In this document: positions 57,744 through 64,000 of the stretch, one piece after another | How the letters are laid out: each line of letters begins with the position of its first letter | Numbering within the stretch: the stretch's first letter is position 1 | Source of the DNA: Crambe crambe | Lineage: Eukaryota > Porifera > Demospongiae > Poecilosclerida > Crambeidae | DNA length: 64,000 bases | Assembly (NCBI GenBank): GCA_963924555.1 | Contig: OZ004590.1 | Coordinates: forward strand, 4,000,501-4,064,500 | Direction: 5' to 3' | Notes under the pieces: model-generated | Seen by the model: the letters and a program-made list of their open reading frames with translations, nothing else | The model's database searches: none | Told to the model about the DNA's origin: nothing | Program-made: the position numbers and the translations under genes

Positions 57744-60700
57744 ATGATCATGGAGTCCTATGGAACTATAATATTATTCCTCTCTGTAACACTTCTGGTG
57801 CAAGGAAGTACTGCAGATCAACCCAACATTGTGTTACTTTTTGCAGATGATGTAAGTTTATTAAAAGCTATTAACACAACACAAGCCTTCTTTGCTTAGC
57901 TTGGTTGGGGAGATCTGGCTATATATGGCCACCCCACATCCAGTACTCCCAACCTGGACAAGATGGCCTCTGAAGGGTTGATCTTCAAGGAATTTTACTC
58001 AGCCAGTCCAGTCTGCAGCCCCTCCAGAGCAGCCCTCCTCACTGGACGCTACCAAACTCGCAGTGGGATATATCCTGGGGTCCTTTTCCCACAAAGTACT
58101 AAAGGTATCAACTTAAAGTCAATATATGCAGCCTTGGGAAATATTGCCCACCTCGTGTACAATAAATGACTCTATCTAGCTAGGAAAAGGGACTGCTTGG
58201 AGCAGAATGCATCAGCTAAATCATTAATCCAATGATATAATGATATGATTAGTGGTTTGTATAATCATTATTATTATTATTATTAATGTAGCTTATAGGT
58301 TATACAGATGTAACAAATTTTAATGTTGCTATCGATATTTAAAAGTGGTAGATCTAGTGCATGTGCTATTGTTCAAATTAATTGGAACTATTATAAATCA
58401 AATGGGATTAGCAATGCACAATTAATTTCAGGCTTGCCTCTCAATGAGACCACCATAGCAAAGAACTTGAAGTCAGTTGGCTACAACACAGCAATGGTTG
58501 GCAAGTGGCATCTAGGAGTTGGAAAGAACTTTGAATATCTGCCCACCAAACATGGATTCGACAGCTACTTCGTGAGTACTCCAGAGAGAAACATATAAAG
58601 TAAGACAATGGTTGTAATGTTTTTTTACCATAATACTCAGGGAATACCTTATTCACACGATATGTGCCCATTTCATTCATGTTTTTATCCGGACGTACCA
58701 TGCTTTACCAAGGGCCAGTTAGGTAAGTATCATCATTGGACTATAATGCATGTATACTTTGTTCTAATCATAGAGGATGTTGGATGTCCTATATTCTCTA
58801 ATGATGTCATATTTCAGCAACCTGCAAATTTTCTTAACCTCACTAATGCCTACATCTCCAATGCTAAGGCAGCAATCACCAAGGCTGCAGGTTAGACAAT
58901 ATTAAGTTAGTACTAGCTCCCAAGGATCATTGATCTCAGATATACTACTTGAAATACAGTCCCATTTGCACATTTTGAATTTCCGAAAATTCCCCATTAG
59001 CTACACCTCAATCAATCATGCTAGCTAGCTATAAAGAAAAAATCTTGCCATTAACAAATTATTAATTTCTTTGCTAGATCAATCTTCTCCCTTCTTCCTT
59101 TACGTGGCATTCCAACACACCCATTTTCCACAGTTTGCTGGAAAGCAGTTGACAAACACCAGTGTCAGAGGTCCATTTGGAGATGCACTGGCTGAACTGG
59201 ACTGGGGGGTGGGGCAAATCATGGATGCTTTAAAGGAGGCCAATGTAGAAGAAAATACTTTTGTGTTCTTCACTTCTGATAATGGGTTAGCCTCGTTTCC
59301 AGGCCTCCCTCTCTCACTTGTAGTCTCTCACTTTACCTTTTTCTACGGCGAGAGACTACAAATGAGAGAGAAAGGCCGGCTAATAATTGGTGATATAATA
59401 CATGCATGCATTCCACCAATCAAATTGTGGCTTTCCAAAGAGACAATTTTAGTATACTACAATTCTGAAAAATAATGGAAACACATTGGACCCATCCTTT
59501 CATTCTTTGTAGGGAGGTTTTTGGAGGTCAGAGTGTATCTACAATTTTTCTTAGTTGAGAGGTTTGTCCTCTTTTGGAGTGTCCTTATATATCAGAGATT
59601 TCACTGTAATGGTATATAGCTATAATTATGTACGTTCACTTCCAAGCAGTTCAGTCAATAGCTTATTCTCAATGCAGGCCAGCATTGGCTCGTGAGGTCA
59701 GGGGAGGAAATGCTGGACTTCTCCGATGCGGCAAAGGGACCACGTGGGAAGGGGGACAGAGAGAACCAGCTATTGCATGGTGGCCAGGAAAAATCAAACC
59801 AGGAAAAACTCAAGAGGTGCGGAAAAGCTAGCTTTGATGTGATGTTTGAGTTAAGTAGTTATTATAGTTACCGTCATTCATCATTGGATCCACCAAGATT
59901 TATTACCTGCATGTGGCTAATACTTTCATAGCTTGCAGCAACTGTTGACATTTTCCCAACATTGATGAAATTGGCTGGAGCAGAGCTTCCTAATGTCACC
60001 CTGGATGGATTTGACATGTCACCAATACTCTTTGATGGCACTGCAGTAAGTCTATATAGCCAGCACAATCCTATCATAGACTCTGCATTTGCTTTAGAGT
60101 AAGCGAGATTTCTACATGTACTATCCCACTGATCCCACACAAGCCAATGGACTCTTTGCTGTGAGATGGAACCAGTACAAAGCTCACTTCCATTCTCATG
60201 GGTATAGTTCTTCATATACATAGCTGATTAATACAGCCATAGGTTTATGATACAGCATATTGAATAAGATAGCTACAAAGTCCCAGTTAATCTTGTGGGG
60301 AAATAACATTCCCCAAGTAAGATCTACTACATACTTGCTTAATTAGCTTCCTTGGCACCAGAACATGCTGAGACGTACGTATGCTAAATCCTGGGGGAGA
60401 ATCAATATAATATGCCCACCTGCATGCTTAAACTAGTTTACATGCAGCTGCTCATGGGCCATACATACGTATGCACACATTATTAATTACCAGTAGCTAC
60501 CGTATATTTAGCTACTTGATTCTAGGTCTCTCATATATGTTACCTGCAGTGGTGTATCTCCCACTACTTTTCCTGATGAAGTATGCAGATCTAACTTCTC
60601 ACTGAAACACTATGACCCTCCATTGCTGTATGACCTTCATCACGATCCTAGTGAAATCTACCACTTGGATACCAAACTTCCACAATACGCTCCCATACTG

Positions 60701-61110
60701 GAGAAGATCACTAAGGTCAGTTATTAAGTGTAATGATTATCATCACACGTCAGCAGGGTTCTACCCACATTGTTCAGTGGGTACCATTTTGGCCACCAAT
60801 CAACAATTTTGGCAGGAACACAATTCTGCACCTACTAAATAATGGGTGTGGACGAAAGAAATAAAATGTATCGCTAAAAAACTCTGGGTAGAATACTGTT
60901 AGCTAGTTGTACTTAGCTATCTATATTTAATTCCCCTCCCAGATGAAGTCAGACTTTGACAGTGCAATGATTTGGGGTGAAAGTCAAATGGAACCCAGAG
61001 ACCAAATGGCACAACCTTGTGCAAAGCCAGGCTGCTCTCCTTTCCCTTCCTGCTGCAAGACAGATGATCTGCGTCCTCTCAGATCTGATACAACTTGGGG
61101 TGTTCTATAA
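57744..61110 (+). CDS. Arylsulfatase A-like lysosomal sulfatase
   Basis: Exons 57744-57851, 57900-58104, 58432-58571, 58641-58722, 58774-58890, 59078-59285, 59678-59816, 59932-60045, 60098-60201, 60526-60715, 60943-61110; 524 aa (human ARSA is 507), all phases match. Signal peptide at residues 1-25. Metal-binding 'LFADDLGWGD', the formylglycine motif '[12 protein letters not shown]' whose Cys is oxidised to the catalytic aldehyde, 'GKWHLG', 'FQHTHFP', 'FTSDNG' and 'WEGGQREP' are all present. Cys-rich C-terminal stretch '[10 protein letters not shown]' also matches ARSA. Known: hydrolyses sulfate esters such as sulfatide in lysosomes; it needs SUMF1-type activation. Start: the first ATG; a second in-frame ATG two codons later is equally possible. 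Contrast: the intron after 59285 contains a foldback at its donor. Confidence 0.95.
59287..59383. repeat. Imperfect foldback starting at a splice donor
   Basis: The left arm starts TTAGCCTCGTTTCCAGGCC and the right arm ends GGCCGGCTAA. The inner 21 bp (CTCTCTCACTTGTAGTCTCTC against its complement) have one mismatch; the outer part carries a deletion in the right arm. The intron donor GT (59286-59287) overlaps the element's first base. Similar to 44513-44593. Confidence 0.85.
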
Positions 61111-61454
61111 TCATTTAGCTATAATAGCTACTAATATAGTAGCCATACATTGATAATATTGAAAGTGACATCAACTGGCGCTGGCAACACTTCCATGACA
61201 CTCAATTGTGTGTCAAGGTCGTCTATTCACTACGCAGCTAGTAATAATTAATCACCATAAAGCTAAATAAACAAACCAAAATAAACGAACAAACAGTTAA
61301 TAAAATTAATAACTGGCTTGAAGATTATACATCTATAATGGCTGCATAATTAAACAACAGCTGCACTTCAAAAGAAATCTGATAACAAGAAAAAAATGCT
61401 GGAACTATATATAATGGATATATGCTATTAGCTCAGCTGTAGTTGGCTAGCTAG
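61111..61454. other. Convergent 3' interval, no gene seen
   Basis: 344 bp between the sulfatase stop and the fibronectin-protein stop, AT-rich, presumably both 3' UTRs. Confidence 0.6.
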
Positions 61455-64000
61455 CTACAGTGCTTCTTCATCAGCTGATGGAGAAACTTCATGAGTTGGT
61501 TGTGCTTTTATGACATCCTCATAGGCCATACACGTTTTCATATGGATGTTATCAACAGCACTGACACACACACAAATAAACAACAACAACAACAATAACA
61601 ACAATAACAACAAAGAATCATCACACCAGCCAGGCCTTGTAGTTATTTTGCAAACTGTAGCTATACAACAGCTATAATAGTACCTTGTTGTGTTATGCTC
61701 CACATTGATACTTTTCCTGCATAATGTTATGAAGAATAACAGGATTATAAAAAGCATGCTTAAAATAATAATCGAATGCATGGTAATGATAATACAGCAC
61801 TATAATACTAGCCTTGAGCAATCATGTACGTAGGACTTACCACCATGATGTTTTGTAGGAATAGAATACTGCGGTGAGAATAGAACCCAGTACAACAGTC
61901 AAGAGGAAAGTCACTATAACACCTACAGATATGTCTCTTCCACATGTTTCAGCTATACAGTAGAAAAAAGGATTAATCACAAGAAATAAGAGTATAAAAA
62001 TGTATACCTGGTATTCTTGCTGATTCAGGAGTGACAACAGATCTAGTCCCCATTATTATCCTGCCCCCTTCCTGGGCTATAGCTGCCACTTGAAATGTGT
62101 ATGCCACATCACTCCTCAGATTACGAATCACTACAGAGTTCTGAGAGCTGGGAACAGTGATGGACTGTTCATCTTGCCTCTTCATGCTACCAATGGCAAT
62201 GCAGTAAATTGTATAGTTGGTTAGCTCTATGATGTTATTTCTGTCCCAAGACACTTGAACCGAAGTAGGACTTATTTCCTCCACCTGAACATTCGTTACG
62301 GCTGCAAGTAATTTATGTACATTGATGATCAAATATTAGCTATTTTCAGTGAGGCCATGACTCTACATGGCCCCCTCCTAATTTGGTTGAAAATAACACT
62401 GTCAAATGATAATCAACAAACAATTTTGATAAAATAGCGTAACTTATGTTGAATAAGTTGTAGCAACAAGCTAACATGATAAAAACACGAGTAGCTAAAA
62501 TGTTTGAATGAACTCTTTGCCCCACTCTAATTCTTCTTCTCATTTTGTATATCAAAATAATATACATGTGCATGCTTTATTAATAACGACAAAACCTATT
62601 TTATGTAGTATTATACGTACTCACTAGCTAGCTATTTAGCTATGTTAGCTACACATTGATTACTCACATGGTTCAAGTATTACCAAATTTAGAGTAGAAT
62701 CTTCTCCTGGACCTACACTTGTGTAGGCTCTGACTGAAACAGACACTCTAGTCCCTGGAGTCAGTCTTGTGATAGTGAAGTTAGTACTTAAGTTTGTATT
62801 CTTAGTGACAGGAACACTAACGTAATGACTGATTGTTACTGTGTAGGTGAACTCATAATGTAAAACGATTCCATTAGGACTCCGAGGGGAACTCCAAGTG
62901 ATGTCAATGGAGGTGAACTTGGTACTGTTACTGAGGTTACACACAGGACCGGGGACTAAACAACAACAATAACAATGATACTAAACAAGATTTTGACCTA
63001 CTATCTTCATCATTCTGAATAGTAACGAGATCAGAAAAAGGTCCAGTGCCATTGCTATTGATTCCAGCTACTTGGAAGGTGTAGTTAGTGAAAGGAGTGA
63101 GTCCACTGGCAGTGAATCTCCTTTCATTCATCATCAGCACACCAGGAATTACACTTCCTCCCAATGATGAGAATTCCACAGCGTAATTAGTGATCATCCC
63201 ATTACGTTCAATGCACTCAATCTCATTCCAGGACACATTGACACTTCTAGCAGTCACTGAGAGAAGAGTGATGCCCTGTGGAGGTCCAGTGGGGGCTGAA
63301 AAAGAAATTTCCTACTTGAATATTTGGCAGCTATAGCTACAAGCACCGAAGCTTGTTCATGGCTATAGCTAATAATTTTTTGTAAAATTTTACAAGTTGA
63401 TCAGTAGCCTAACAATGCTACATTATATGCAGATATATCAATCTAACTTGTTGAGAGTGTGGTAAACTCATGTGTAGATGTCCTAGGTGTACCAAATGCT
63501 CTGGCGGTGATTATGACAGTGTAGATGCTGAATTCATGGAGGTTGGTGAAACTCATCGAGGTAGTGGTGGTGGTCATTTGTCTGCTGTCTGTAATTGTTG
63601 GACATAATTGTCGGTTGCTGTCAGTCAGTCGCTGCAGAGAAATGGTGTAGTCATCTGCTGCTAGACTACCCTCAGGCTGGGACCAGGTAATGGTGACTGA
63701 TGTGACAGTTAGTGAGCTGACTATGACAGTTGGAATCAAAAAATCTGAATCATCATAACACTGTGAATACAATTTTCCATAAGATAATTATTATTACCTT
63801 TCACAGTAACATCCACTGGTCCCACTATCTCACTAGGATAGTGTTGAGAATTCGATCTCATACGAATACTGTGCACACCTGGCTGTGGTGAAAAGGTGTG
63901 CGAAGTTGCTGAAGAAGCAGCATCAAGACCAGCACTGAAATCTGTTGAATCAATTGTTATCCGGTACCCCATGCTAGGTGGAGGTGGTGGTGGAGTCCAG
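61455..64000 (-). CDS. Fibronectin type III repeat type I membrane protein; 5' end outside window
   Basis: Exons from the window edge: 64000-63798, 63744-63448, 63295-63002, 62955-62668, 62301-62008, 61952-61841, 61716-61684, 61560-61455. Four exons (63744-63448 to 62301-62008) each encode one fibronectin type III domain of about 96-98 aa ('VTITWSQPEG', 'VNVSWNEI', 'IDITWSSPRSPNG', 'VQVSWDRNN'; closing 'YTFQVAAI'-like strands) and all are phase 1-1. The most upstream piece has a Pro-rich start and looks like the end of another beta domain. A membrane segment ('VIVTFLLTVVLGSILTAVFY') follows, then a cytoplasmic tail of about 55 aa with 'AYEDV'. Known: such layouts serve in adhesion or receptors. 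No kinase or phosphatase follows, so the tail would signal through partners, if at all. Confidence 0.88.

Overview
This is nuclear DNA from an animal, most likely a sponge (demosponge); another early-branching animal cannot be excluded. It is AT-rich, with compact animal genes built from many small exons (GT-AG, with several GC-AG introns), short intergenic gaps, head-to-head gene pairs, TAGC-rich filler, and long intronless class C (GABA-B-like) receptor genes, a family strongly expanded in sponges. The organism call is inference; no rRNA, tRNA or marker gene in the window settles it. Exon models were built by hand by matching splice sites, reading phase and family motifs; lengths close in frame for all complete models except two flagged junctions.

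Layout. 1-9364 (+): the last 14 exons of a divergent dynein heavy chain, with a triplicated repeat in its first intron. 9609-9989 (+): a single-exon protein that is only a PTB/IRS domain (FRS2-like). 9.99-17.4 kb: gene-free, with simple repeats, a miniature inverted-repeat element and dispersed repeats. 17.4-31 kb: a segmental-duplication block. It holds two almost identical intronless 746-aa class C GPCR genes (20662-22902 and 27318-29558), a truncated third copy, a fourth copy reduced to its two ends, an inverted 3' fragment, and broken copies of the last exons of the neighbouring thiolase gene.

30974-35617 (-): intact 13-exon SCPx-type thiolase ending in the peroxisomal signal AKL. 35714-39376 (+): carotenoid oxygenase with all four iron-binding histidines, 96 bp head-to-head with the thiolase. 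39978-43084 (-): Rab32/38-family GTPase with a 5-nt microexon in its P-loop, two GC-AG introns and His in place of the switch II Gln. 43253-45124 (+): membrane-anchored methyltransferase of the OvoA C-terminal type, 168 bp head-to-head with the Rab. 45259-45868 (+): TIMM9. 46660-52977 (-): polypeptide GalNAc-transferase. 53203-57508 (-): unrecognised protein with a degenerate trypsin-like N-terminus and a long coiled coil. 57744-61110 (+): arylsulfatase A-like sulfatase, divergent from the previous gene across a 235-bp interval holding a perfect 74-bp palindrome. 61455-64000 (-, 5' end outside the window): fibronectin type III membrane protein.

The genes do not form a pathway; this is an ordinary animal gene neighbourhood. 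I see no new defence or biosynthetic system. The most interesting signals are architectural: the receptor/thiolase duplication with its debris, the P-loop microexon and clustered GC-AG introns, the large palindromes and foldbacks (two starting at splice donors), and the uncharacterised pseudo-protease/coiled-coil gene.
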